DNA from: CAVPNY01 sp963706905
Lineage (GTDB): Bacteria; Chloroflexota; Anaerolineae; Anaerolineales; UBA4823
NCBI GenBank assembly: GCA_963706905.1
Contig: CAVPNY010000006.1
Span: forward strand, 1 to 27,424
Direction of reading: 5' to 3'
DNA: 27,424 bases
In this document: positions 1-8,253 of the stretch, in pieces
How positions within the stretch are numbered: position 1 is the first letter of the stretch
How the letters are laid out: each line of letters opens with the position of its first letter
The notes under the pieces: generated by a model
What the model saw: only the letters and a program-made list of their open reading frames with translations
What the model was told of the DNA's origin: nothing
The model's database searches: none
Position numbers and translations under genes: made by a program

Positions 1-19
1 TTTCGCTTGGAGAGGAACT

Positions 20-1204
20 ATGCCAAACAACACTAATACCGATCTGCGCTGGATCTTTGCTGTGATGCGCCACTGGCTGTGGCTAATCTTAGGATGCACA
101 ATCCTGGGAGGGGTAATTGCTTTTGCTGTCACCGCATGGCTGCCAACCGTTTATAAAGCCACGGCTACTTTGTTGGTTGAACCATCTCAGGACACCAATC
201 TCAGCGATTACAGTGCCCTGATGGCAGGAGAACGGCTGGCACTGACGTACAGCCAGATGCTCAAGGGACCGCTGATCCTGGAAAAGGTTATTAACCAGCT
301 AGGCTTGAAGGAGACGCCAGAGGATTTATCAAAAAAGATCATTGCGGAACCAGTCGTCAATACACAGTTGATGCGTCTAACAGCCAGCGAATCCTCTGCT
401 GAACAAGCTGCACTGCTCGCCAATACTATCGCCGAGATATTCACTGCCCATGTACAGGCTTTGCAAGCGGATCGGTTTGCAGATTTGTTACAGAGTTTAC
501 AAGACCAAATGAATGCAGCCTCAACTCAGATGAATGAGAATGAGTCAACAATGGACGGCTTAAGCGCCAGGAAGATCGAGGATGAGGCGAAACTGGTCCG
601 TATGCAGAGTCTTCTGGCTGAATTGCGTACTCATCTCCAGACTCTGCAGCAGAATCACCAAGAATTACAGTTAACTATGGACGAGGCGGCCAACAGTGTA
701 AAGATCGTGGAGGCAGCCCAGGTACCTGAGGAACCTGAACGTTTCCCCTATGTAGCGACAGTAACTTTGCTGGTCGATCAAGTCTCGGATCTAAGCGGGG
801 GAGATTATACTGCCATCCTGGCCAGCGAGCGTCTCGCCCAGACCTATGGAGAAATCCTGGGGGGAAGGCAAGTTCTGGAAGCGGCTATCTCGGAAGTGGG
901 ATCCGACGAAAGCCCGGATGCTCTGGCGAAGAGGGTCAAGGTAGAACCTGTTACTGGTACGCAATTGATCCGGCTAAGTGTTGAAGATACGAATGTTAAC
1001 CAGGCCAAGCTCTTAGCAGATGGAATTGCGGGAGCTTTTCTTGACCAGATTCAGGTGCTGCTCACAGAACCCTATGCAATGCGCCTGGAGGCTATGCAAA
1101 CCCAGATTGATGACCTTTCTGCGAATATCGAAGCTACTCAGACTGAGATTGAGAGCCTCTCCGCTGAGAAATTTCAGGCAGAGACTGATCTCAGCGCGCC
1201 TTGA
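20..1204 (+). CDS. Wzz-type polysaccharide co-polymerase with duplicated periplasmic domain (5' part of a frameshifted Wzz/BY-kinase gene)
   Basis: This is the chain-length/co-polymerase half of an EPS export regulator in the inner membrane. A short cytoplasmic N-terminus is followed by a membrane segment at about residues 19-41, then a long coiled-coil-rich extracytoplasmic region. That region is an internal duplication: about 46-238 and 245 onward share the order TLLV, DYxAxxAxERLAxTY (63-77 and 262-276), a V-EPV-TQL segment, and a helix pair ending in a VxIVExAQ motif. The frame ends at TGA 1202-1204, but the adjacent +1 frame continues the second repeat without loss, supplies the second membrane segment and the kinase, so the two parts are one gene. 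A GGAGAGG ribosome site precedes the ATG. Any promoter lies before the window. Recognised from the family pattern; the split is seen directly. Confidence 0.85.
   Translation: MPNNTNTDLRWIFAVMRHWLWLILGCTILGGVIAFAVTAWLPTVYKATATLLVEPSQDTNLSDYSALMAGERLALTYSQMLKGPLILEKVINQLGLKETPEDLSKKIIAEPVVNTQLMRLTASESSAEQAALLANTIAEIFTAHVQALQADRFADLLQSLQDQMNAASTQMNENESTMDGLSARKIEDEAKLVRMQSLLAELRTHLQTLQQNHQELQLTMDEAANSVKIVEAAQVPEEPERFPYVATVTLLVDQVSDLSGGDYTAILASERLAQTYGEILGGRQVLEAAISEVGSDESPDALAKRVKVEPVTGTQLIRLSVEDTNVNQAKLLADGIAGAFLDQIQVLLTEPYAMRLEAMQTQIDDLSANIEATQTEIESLSAEKFQAETDLSAP
1196..1204 (+). other. +1 frameshift junction CCT-TGA
   Basis: The Wzz frame reads GCG CCT TGA at 1196-1204. Skipping T1202 continues at GAT (1203) in the kinase frame. 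A proline codon followed by TGA, where the tRNA can re-pair one base forward on CTT, is a known kind of +1 shift-prone site. A one-base insertion in GCGCGCC, from mutation or sequencing, explains the data equally well. Confidence 0.5.
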
Positions 1205-2303
1205 TAGCCAGATCATAGAGGATCGCAACGATTATCGAGCGCTTAAGCAGGATTATGGACAGCTTAAATTAACCGCAAATGATGCCTCGCAAGCAGTGTC
1301 GATTGTCGAACCTGCACAATTGCCAGAGAGTCCAGTGGAAAACCGGGTGTTGTATATTGGCCTGGCAGCCCTGACCTGTGCAGTTGTGACAATCGGGTTT
1401 GCCTTTCTTCGGGAGTACCTAGACGATACTATCCGCACCTCTGAAGATATTAGCCTGCTAGGTGATACAACCATCCTTGCCACAATCGGGAAAATACCGG
1501 AGGGAGAAGATGAGTTGGTAGTCCTGGCGCAACCTCGTTCGCCAATCGCCGAGGCTTTCCGCATGTTGGCTGCAAATATCCGATTTTGTAGCCTGGACCG
1601 CCCTGTGCGGACTCTTCTGGTGACCAGCCCTTGCTCGCAAGAAGGGAAGTCAATCGTCCTGGCTAATCTTGCCGCAGCGATGACCAGTGCGGGTCAGCGC
1701 ATAATCGTAGTGGATGCAGACTTACGCCTGCCGCGGCTCCACCAAGTATTTAAGATCGATGGTGACATTGGGCTCACTGACTCGTTGATCAATTCCAACA
1801 GCGATGGCAATCTACAAGCTACAAAACTGGAGGGATTGAAGGTGATCACCAGCGGGAAACTGCCCCCCAATCCGGTAGAGGTAGTTGGTTCGGCGCGCAT
1901 GCGGAAATTGCTCGATGATCTGAAAGAAAAGGCAGATTTGGTGATCGTCGACAGCCCACCTGTTCTCCCTGTTGCAGATGCTGCGATTCTGACCTCGCTC
2001 GTGGATGGGGTGATTTTGGTGCTCCGGGCAGGTCAAACGCGCCAACGAGCTGCGCAGCAAGCAGTGCAAAGCTTGAGACAGGCTGACGCCCAGCTGGTTG
2101 GGATTGTGCTCAATGAGGTGTCTCATAAGATGGATGGTTACAACAGTTATTACAGATATGAACGCGATGATAAAAAAAGTAGCAATCCCTCTTGGCAAGT
2201 ATCACTGGATGGTAAAGCCAGGAGTGCATCACCTACTTTACACGGGATAAGAATGTCATTAGCAACTGTGAAGCAATTGTTCAAGAACGATAAAGAAGTG
2301 TGA
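1203..2303 (+). CDS. BY-kinase (CpsD/Wzc-type tyrosine autokinase), 3' part of the frameshifted Wzz/BY-kinase gene
   Basis: Cytoplasmic tyrosine autokinase domain that works with the upstream Wzz part to control EPS polymer length. The frame begins by completing the second Wzz repeat (VSIVEPAQLPESP), then has a membrane segment around 1350-1410, then the P-loop domain. Walker A is SPCSQEGKS (about 1625-1652), Walker A' is IIVVDADLR (about 1700-1727), and Walker B is LVIVDSPP (about 1938-1961). A C-terminal tyrosine cluster, YNSYYRY (about 2139-2160), is the usual autophosphorylation tail. No convincing separate start exists near the junction: the first in-frame ATG is inside the kinase domain and a GTG at 1335 lacks a clear ribosome site. 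It is therefore probably read by frameshifting, or was fused in the parental gene. The given start is the first codon after the shift. Confidence 0.85.
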   Translation, partial: DSQIIEDRNDYRALKQDYGQLKLTANDASQAVSIVEPAQLPESPVENRVLYIGLAALTCAVVTIGFAFLREYLDDTIRTSEDISLLGDTTILATIGKIPEGEDELVVLAQPRSPIAEAFRMLAANIRFCSLDRPVRTLLVTSPCSQEGKSIVLANLAAAMTSAGQRIIVVDADLRLPRLHQVFKIDGDIGLTDSLINSNSDGNLQATKLEGLKVITSGKLPPNPVEVVGSARMRKLLDDLKEKADLVIVDSPPVLPVADAAILTSLVDGVILVLRAGQTRQRAAQQAVQSLRQADAQLVGIVLNEVSHKMDGYNSYYRYERDDKKSSNPSWQVSLDGKARSASPTLHGIRMSLATVKQLFKNDKEV

Positions 2304-2956
2304 GTGGGGGAGATAAATTCCAGATTAAGGATTAACGGCAAGGGTCTGTTTAATATCCAATGGATACCGTGGTTGATGCTCTAACAAGTGTAGATGTATG
2401 GAATGAGTCCTGGGGAAAAGAAGACCTGGATCTGGAAAATATAGCGTTAGAATTTTCAGATCCTCTAGAACTTGAAGGGTTACAAGTTCTTGAGTCATAT
2501 ATAGATTTTAGACTACAACCCCGGATGATAGAGTTGGGGGGAGCGCACAGTGTAAATCTACTCCGATTCTGCTCGTTAGGAGCTACGGCAACAACGATAG
2601 ATTTTAGTCATATTGGTCTTAAGCACACAAAAGAGTTATTCATCCGGTATGACAAGCCGGTTGACTTAATTGAAGCCGACATCTTTGATTTACCATTCAG
2701 TTCGGCAACAAAGTTTGACTTCGTATTTTCGATCGGCTTGTGTGAGCACTTTGTGGGGGGGTTAAGGCAAGCGGTCTTTGATGTTCACAAGAAGTTAATC
2801 CGGCAAGGTGGATTATCGCTGATTGCGGTTCCCAACATTCATTCTCCAATTTACCAATTATGGTACACAGCCAGCTGGTTGTTGCAAGTGGTGCCTTCAA
2901 TTGGTAGAAGGCTAGGCATCAATATCGTATCCGAGCGAGCATTTTCGCGGAGAGAG

Positions 2957-2960
2957 CTAG
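2957..2960. repeat. Target-site duplication CTAG, left copy
   Basis: CTAG immediately outside the left IS5 inverted repeat. An identical copy at 3766-3769 lies immediately outside the right end. Collapsing the two restores the methyltransferase frame. Confidence 0.88.
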
Positions 2961-3765
2961 GTTGTGTTGACATTTCAAGGCAACCATATGAGTGTGCCGA
3001 CGAAACTCAGAAGTCCGAGATATCGTCTGGCCAATTTCTCGAAACGGGAAAAGATTCGTCGATAATGCTTGATTTTATTGATGAAACACTCCGCCAAATG
3101 GCGCTCTTTATACCAGTGTTTGTCATAGTCTCGGCTCTCTTTACGGTTCTGCCGTGGTGGAATAACGACTTCAGCTCCTGTATCGAGGATCAACCGGAGA
3201 AAATCCTGTGCATCATAAGAACGATCAGCAATCAAGCGTTCAAAATCCAGCTCGGCCACCAATCCTGCCGCTTGGGTGATGTCGTGTCGCTGGCCACCGG
3301 TCAAGCGAAAGCGCAAGGGGTTGCCCAGGGCATCCACGCTCACGTGGATTTTGGTGCTGAAACCACCTCGGCTGCGACCGAGCGCTTGTTCGCTCTGGCC
3401 TCCGTTTTTTTAATGCGCCAGCCGCACACGGATGGGCTCGAATGACCGTGCTATCCAGGATCAGGTTCTCCATATCCGGGTCGTCTGCAAAATGTTGATG
3501 CATATCTTCCCAGATGCCATGGTCGCACCAGCGTGCAAAACGCTTGTAGACGCTATTCCAATTGCCGTACTTTTCCGGCAGCAAGCGCCACTGGGCTCCG
3601 CTGCGGGTGACCCACAGCACTCCTTCCAGGAAAAGACGGCAGTTAGCCTCCTTGCCAGCATAGGCTCGCGGGTGGCTTTGCAAGTAAGGATAGATTTTGT
3701 TCCATTGATCTTCTCGGAGCGTTACAGTTGACATGCCTCCATTATGCCTCAATTGTCAACAGAAC
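2961..3765 (-). mobile_element. IS5-family insertion sequence (IS427-like), 805 bp
   Basis: The ends are defined by imperfect terminal inverted repeats (GTTGTGTTGACATTTCAAG at the left; GTTCTGTTGACAATTGAGG read inward from the right; 15 of 19 match). They are flanked by a CTAG duplication at 2957-2960 and 3766-3769. Element size, CTAG target and a two-frame DDE transposase with an A-run at the frame junction all fit the IS427 group of IS5. It sits inside a methyltransferase gene in the opposite orientation. Confidence 0.9.
2975..3734 (-). CDS. IS5-family transposase in two frames (frameshift at an A7 run)
   Basis: DDE transposase that mobilises the IS5-type element. The first frame starts at ATG 3734 (MSTVTLREDQW) and includes the DUF4096-like N-terminal region (FLEGVLWVTRSGAQWRLLP) and the first catalytic Asp in NLILDSTVIRAH. 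The second frame gives FSTKIHVSVDALGNP, the second Asp in LIADRSYD, and the catalytic Glu in AECFINKIKHYRR. The change of frame lies at a run of seven A (coding strand, about 3408-3414). Reading six A instead gives the expected GALKNGGQSEQALGRSRGGF, so expression needs slippage, or the copy carries an extra A. All three catalytic residues are present. A TTG at 3752 in the same frame could be an earlier start. Confidence 0.85.
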
Positions 3766-3769
3766 CTAG
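3766..3769. repeat. Target-site duplication CTAG, right copy
   Basis: CTAG immediately outside the right IS5 inverted repeat, matching 2957-2960. The methyltransferase 3' part resumes at 3770. Confidence 0.88.
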
Positions 3770-3993
3770 ATAGCTTAACTTCTATGTCAGGATTCAAGAT
3801 CATCCAGGTCATAAGCAGCTCCTTTATTCATGACACCTATTTTTGGATTTTGATCAGCATTAAGAAATTTATTGCCAGGTCATTGAATATTCGTCTGAAT
3901 CTTAATGTACCCAGTCAGTATTATCGAAAAACCTTCTTGGATCCCCTATTCGGAGCTTGGCATTACATTATACTCACAATGTGATCTTTTTCT

Positions 3994-5679
3994 TTGGTGG
4001 GTGAACGAGAAAGTAAAAGTGATCCTCTCGCACCAGAGGAAGAACAAGCTGAGGCTATCCTGTTAAGTGACTCGATGGATTCGCCAATCGAAAAACGAAC
4101 ATTAATCCGTGAATCAGGAAGAGTATCGCTCCTGATCGGCCTTGGTCTGGCTGCCAAAGTGACAGTTGATTTTGTCATGGCTGCCAAATTTGGCTTGGGC
4201 TTTCAGACCGATGCATTTTTTGTCGCGTACACGATCCCGTTGATCTTTGAATCGCTTATTTATCCTGCTTGCCAATATGGGTTTGTTCCGGTATTTGTCA
4301 GGTACCTGGTCCCGGAACAAGTAGAAAACAAGCGCTCTCTCTTTAGCACACTCTTTAACCTTGGGTGGTTGATCTGTTTGGGTTTTTCAATCCTCGGTAT
4401 TATTGGGGCGGATCTAATTGTCTCACTGCTCGCGCCGGGCCTGGGGGAGACATCTTATGAGCTTGCGGTGCGGCTCACTCGGATTTTATTTCTTAGCTCC
4501 CTTTTTGTGGGACCGGCAGGCGTGATGCGGGCTTACTTGAATGCCCACAGTCATTTTACAGTTCCGGCGATGTTCGAGCTGATTCGAGGCTTAGCGGCTA
4601 TTTCTACGATTGTATTTACATCTCGATACATGGGGATTGAGTCAGTTGCATTGGGATTTGCAGTGGGTACGGGATTTCAATTTGCAGTCCTGGCAATTGC
4701 GGTAATGGTTCAGGTTGGGTTTGATTTTCGATGGGGGATGAGGTTGGCTCTGATCAAGTCATCCAAGGCACATCGTCTTTTCTTAGTGCATATCGGAAAT
4801 TTCACCATCATCCAATCAGTCATGATTCTGCAACGTGTCATCGGATCTTTTCTACCGGAAGGAAGCATCAGTGCGATCAGCTATGGCCATCGGATGGCTT
4901 CTGTAGTGGGCACTCTATTATTCAGCGGTGTAGAGGTGGTTTCATTATCGTCTCTAGCTGCAGATTTTGCCAAAGGGACGGTTGCGCGCCTGCAAAAGGC
5001 CAAAGATACCTTGCTGATTGGCTTGAGACTCGGGTTGATTTTGGGCATTCCGGTGGCTGTAAGTATATTTGCCTTGAGATACCCGATCACCCAAATTTTG
5101 TTTGAAAGAGGCGCATTCGACTATTCGGATACGTTGCTGGCGGCTCCAGTCCTGGGTTTTTTTGCCTTAAGCATTCCTTTTTATGGGCATTGGTTGCTCC
5201 TGCTTAACTATCTTTTTGCGGCAAACCGACCCAGGATGATTTTGGTGTTGTCCTCTATCTTTGCTGTAACGAACCTGATCTTGGCCATACCGATGAGTAG
5301 ACTCCTTGGAGCGACAGGACTGGCAGTGACCTATGTGGGGGGTTTTGCTGCGATGTACGTTTCAAGTTTTAGCCTGATTCGAGATGAATTAAACCCCTAT
5401 TGGCGCACTATGTTCAGACTGGCTGGTAAAGTTATCGGTGCATCGATGATCATGGGCCTGGTTTTGCAAGTCGCAGGTCAGATCACAGCCAGGTTCTTTA
5501 GAGGGCTACCGAACTGGCCAAATCTGATCGTGCTATCTTCATCTCTTGTATTTGCAGGGATTACGGGAACATTGATCTTGTTCTGTGTCTACCTAATATT
5601 TCGGGTAGAAGAAGCTACTGAGCTCCTAAGATACATTAAGGGACATTGGCTAACGAGATTGGGCTCCTATATCAATTAA
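3994..5679 (+). CDS. MurJ/MviN-family lipid-linked oligosaccharide flippase
   Basis: Polytopic inner-membrane protein, about 561 residues and roughly 13-14 membrane segments, of the MOP/MviN family. It flips polyprenyl-linked precursors to the outer face. The N-terminal core GLGFQTDAFFVAYTIP followed by a YGFVPVFVRYL segment matches the MurJ pattern (AFFVAF...AFVPVL). Position in an EPS cluster suggests the substrate is the EPS repeat unit (a Wzx role) rather than lipid II, but that is an inference. The TTG at 3994 is the longest start. An ATG at 4075 (MDSPIEKRTLIRESG) just before the first membrane segment is a reasonable alternative, and neither has a strong ribosome site. The gene lies 9 bp after the end of the broken methyltransferase. 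Confidence 0.85.
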   Translation: MVGERESKSDPLAPEEEQAEAILLSDSMDSPIEKRTLIRESGRVSLLIGLGLAAKVTVDFVMAAKFGLGFQTDAFFVAYTIPLIFESLIYPACQYGFVPVFVRYLVPEQVENKRSLFSTLFNLGWLICLGFSILGIIGADLIVSLLAPGLGETSYELAVRLTRILFLSSLFVGPAGVMRAYLNAHSHFTVPAMFELIRGLAAISTIVFTSRYMGIESVALGFAVGTGFQFAVLAIAVMVQVGFDFRWGMRLALIKSSKAHRLFLVHIGNFTIIQSVMILQRVIGSFLPEGSISAISYGHRMASVVGTLLFSGVEVVSLSSLAADFAKGTVARLQKAKDTLLIGLRLGLILGIPVAVSIFALRYPITQILFERGAFDYSDTLLAAPVLGFFALSIPFYGHWLLLLNYLFAANRPRMILVLSSIFAVTNLILAIPMSRLLGATGLAVTYVGGFAAMYVSSFSLIRDELNPYWRTMFRLAGKVIGASMIMGLVLQVAGQITARFFRGLPNWPNLIVLSSSLVFAGITGTLILFCVYLIFRVEEATELLRYIKGHWLTRLGSYIN

Positions 5680-5760
5680 TCAAGAATCCGGCAGATGTAA
5701 CTTCCTCGTTTTTGAGATTGTAACAGGCCTAATCTTCTTTGATTTGACAGATCGGAGATC

Positions 5761-6867
5761 ATGAGCAAGGAAGAATTTTCCCACAGGAAGCGAGCAGTTG
5801 TAATTCCGGGATTGATCCTGCTTTTTCTCTTTCTCATTTTATTTGTTCTCATTATCAAAGAAGATGGGAATCAGTTTACAGATATAACTGATTGGGATAG
5901 CGTTTATGGAGCACAGTACCCGTCTATTGAAGACTACGATGAATTGGTTTCCAGAGGAATCAATCTGGTTGTAAATAATATAACAACCGAACCAGGTGAA
6001 TGGGACAGATATTACCACGCCGTTGTGGAGCGAGATCTGGATATCATTCCCATCCTTTGGGGAGCGGATCAGACGGCTTGGGTCTGGAACCAAGCGTCAA
6101 ACGAATGGGAATTAGATATTAATAAATATCCGAATAGTATTGGGGCCATGTTTCTTCAATACCTGCGCGACCATCCAAACTCTCTCCAGCACACTTACGC
6201 AATCTATGCGTTTCACGAACCATTTAATCCGGAAAATCCCAAGCTGGTCAGCCCCGACAAAATACAAAAATTTTGGCAACAGATTCACGAGGAGGAGTTT
6301 CCAGATCGGGCATTAAATATCTATGGCGAGTCGATCAGCTGGAACAGCGCCTGTACCAATGGATGCGTCGATTTTGATGCGATCGGCTTGTACAATTTCA
6401 CCGAATGCGGCTTATTTGGGCTATTGAAATACCGGATGATCGAGGCTGTCCCTGGCAAGGATGGATTATCGATCCAGTCAGGTCCTTGTACCAATAACCG
6501 AAATCGGGTCCTTGAAGCAGGAAGAAATTTGATCGATACATTATATGATTTTGCACAGCAATCTTCACCAGCTCCAGATGGCAGCCGAACCCAGTATTTT
6601 GTTCTCATCCAAACCTTTGCACAGGATAGCCCAAACCTAATCTACAGGATGCCTGAGGCAGAGGAAATGTTTGAGTGGGGAACACAGATCGCTTATCCCC
6701 AGGGAAATAAGTTGGCAGGCATGCAGTGGTATGTGTATCGGTTCGATGGACTATATGATCAAACCTTGGGCGATAATCGTTACGATGTAAAGGGGGCAGA
6801 CCGGTGGAAAACGATCTCCGATGTGGCGGATGTCCTTTTTGGAGTCCAGGGTCAAAACAATGATTGA
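5761..6867 (+). CDS. Membrane-anchored TIM-barrel glycoside-hydrolase-like protein
   Basis: 368 residues: a basic N-terminus, one hydrophobic anchor at about residues 12-34, then an extracytoplasmic domain. Fold-like signatures of a (beta/alpha)8 hydrolase include GINLVVNNI, DLDIIPILWG, a TYAIYAFHEPFNPE strand whose Glu (about 153) is at the usual place of an acid/base residue, a LNIYGESISW strand, and MQWYVYRFDG near the end. It may trim or cut the EPS, as polysaccharide-lyase/hydrolase partners do in other EPS systems, but the exact family and activity are not recognised. It has a GGAG ribosome site five bases before the ATG and is co-directional with its neighbours, with an 81-bp gap upstream. 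Confidence 0.65.
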   Translation: MSKEEFSHRKRAVVIPGLILLFLFLILFVLIIKEDGNQFTDITDWDSVYGAQYPSIEDYDELVSRGINLVVNNITTEPGEWDRYYHAVVERDLDIIPILWGADQTAWVWNQASNEWELDINKYPNSIGAMFLQYLRDHPNSLQHTYAIYAFHEPFNPENPKLVSPDKIQKFWQQIHEEEFPDRALNIYGESISWNSACTNGCVDFDAIGLYNFTECGLFGLLKYRMIEAVPGKDGLSIQSGPCTNNRNRVLEAGRNLIDTLYDFAQQSSPAPDGSRTQYFVLIQTFAQDSPNLIYRMPEAEEMFEWGTQIAYPQGNKLAGMQWYVYRFDGLYDQTLGDNRYDVKGADRWKTISDVADVLFGVQGQNND

Positions 6868-6882
6868 CGGGCGAAAGAATGG

Positions 6883-8253
6883 TTGGGTATCTCGGCAAGC
6901 GATATCCGGGCCAGGGATCTTTCTATTCTGCTCGGGATCATGGTCAGTATGTTGATCAGTTTCGCTGTAGTCTTGATAGCAAGGCAGCTGCCCGATTTTC
7001 ATCTGCCTGAGACCATAATCCTTGGCATACCCGTGGTCGGGCTGATGATGTTACTGATTGGTGTGCTGAAATACGATTGGTTGGTTTTGGCGACGTTCTG
7101 CACGATCGGATTTGTTCGGTTTGAGCCAGCCCCCTTCGATCTGCTAATGGTATTGCTCCTGGCTATTGGATTGGTAACTGGTCAGTTAAATCCGCCGGAC
7201 TTGAAAAGCAGGCCGCTGGTTTGGTTGGGACTGTGGGGGTTGATTGTGGCGAATTTGCTCTCGATGCTTGGCAATGGAGTGACTTCTGCCAGCCTACGTT
7301 TCTTAGGAATCACATTGTATGTGCTGTTACTTTTTGTCTTCGTGCGTATGTATACTGTAAATCCGCAGGCAATGCGCTGGTTGCTGATCGGTTTTACAGT
7401 AGCGGCAGTCTTGAACGCCATACCGGTGGTGCTAGGTTTCTTTGGTCTGTATCTACCGTTTTCAGTGGTGGCCTGGTCTACGCGTGGGGTTGGTTTTTTC
7501 AAAGATGCCAATGTATTCGGGCCATTTCTAATAGTATCGGCTTTTTGGCTGATTGATTGGGTGATCCACCGTTCCCACCGGCGAGCACATTCATTGTTAT
7601 TGCTGGCGGTGGCGATGTTGTTGGGCGTTGGCACAATGCTTTCACTCTCGCGCGCAGCCTGGATCAATATGTTCTTGTGCGGCTGTATCTACCTGATGTT
7701 GCTTTTTCGCCACACGCCCAGAAAAGGATTGTTCCTGCTCGCTTTTGGGTTGATCTTGTTTCTGGCTTCTTTGGTTATTTTCGAATCACTGGGACTGAGC
7801 GATGTTGTTGTAGCTCACTCGCATCTCCAGGATTATGACCGGTTGAGATTTAATATTCAGCGAGAGGGGCTCATCACGGGATTCACGTCGCCGTTAGGGG
7901 TGGGTCCAGCTGGTTGGCCAAACACCCACAGCCTATATGTTAGGACTTTTGCCGAGCAAGGGATACTGGGTTTGGCGGCACTATGTGTATTGATTGTCGG
8001 TTTAGCGTTGCCCCTGGCAAGGTTGGCTTTGGAAAAGGGAAATAAATCCGAAGTGATCACCGCGAGTATGCTCCTGGCAATCATTGTGGGTCAGTTGGTC
8101 AATAGCTTTGTGATCGATTCCATCCATTGGCGACACCTTTGGGTCGTGCTTGGATTAGCGTGGGCCTATCTCGATGTTCATCAGAAAGAAAGGGATAAAC
8201 AGGCAGCAGTCAGCGCAGAGAAGCGGATCGGATGGCAGGGATATCCACCATGA
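6883..8253 (+). CDS. O-antigen ligase/polymerase (Wzy/WaaL) family membrane protein
   Basis: 456-residue, strongly hydrophobic protein with about 11-12 membrane segments, of the O-antigen ligase (Wzy_C) family. It would polymerise or transfer EPS repeat units on the outer face of the membrane. Family features are FFKDANVFGPFLI, the LSLSRAAWINM segment before a large extracytoplasmic loop, and the NTHSLYVRTFAEQGILGL motif after it, the region holding family-conserved His/Glu residues. The start is taken as TTG 6883, 15 bp after the preceding stop; an in-frame ATG lies at 6940. The 3' end overlaps the next gene by ATGA (8250-8253), pointing to translational coupling. Confidence 0.85.
   Translation: MGISASDIRARDLSILLGIMVSMLISFAVVLIARQLPDFHLPETIILGIPVVGLMMLLIGVLKYDWLVLATFCTIGFVRFEPAPFDLLMVLLLAIGLVTGQLNPPDLKSRPLVWLGLWGLIVANLLSMLGNGVTSASLRFLGITLYVLLLFVFVRMYTVNPQAMRWLLIGFTVAAVLNAIPVVLGFFGLYLPFSVVAWSTRGVGFFKDANVFGPFLIVSAFWLIDWVIHRSHRRAHSLLLLAVAMLLGVGTMLSLSRAAWINMFLCGCIYLMLLFRHTPRKGLFLLAFGLILFLASLVIFESLGLSDVVVAHSHLQDYDRLRFNIQREGLITGFTSPLGVGPAGWPNTHSLYVRTFAEQGILGLAALCVLIVGLALPLARLALEKGNKSEVITASMLLAIIVGQLVNSFVIDSIHWRHLWVVLGLAWAYLDVHQKERDKQAAVSAEKRIGWQGYPP

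Larger units (their letters stand above)
2360..3984 (+). pseudogene. SAM-dependent methyltransferase interrupted by an IS5-type element
   Basis: Class I SAM methyltransferase, probably an EPS sugar or aglycone methylase. The 5' part (2360-2960) carries a motif-I-like MIELGGAHSVNLLRF at about residues 55-70 and a later FDFVFSIGLCEHF. The 3' part (3770-3984) reads DSLTSMSGF and ends FGAWHYIILTM. Removing 2961-3765 and one CTAG copy joins codon 201 exactly in frame and gives an intact protein of about 271 residues, a normal length for the family. As present, the upstream reading frame runs into IS sequence and ends at 3445 with unrelated residues. The split copy lacks its own C-terminal fold elements, so it is likely inactive. 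The substrate cannot be told. The insertion may also be polar on downstream EPS genes. Confidence 0.85.

Noticed and set aside
3432..3731. Plus-strand reading frame of 99 residues
   Set aside because: It is antisense to the IS5 transposase and has no family resemblance.
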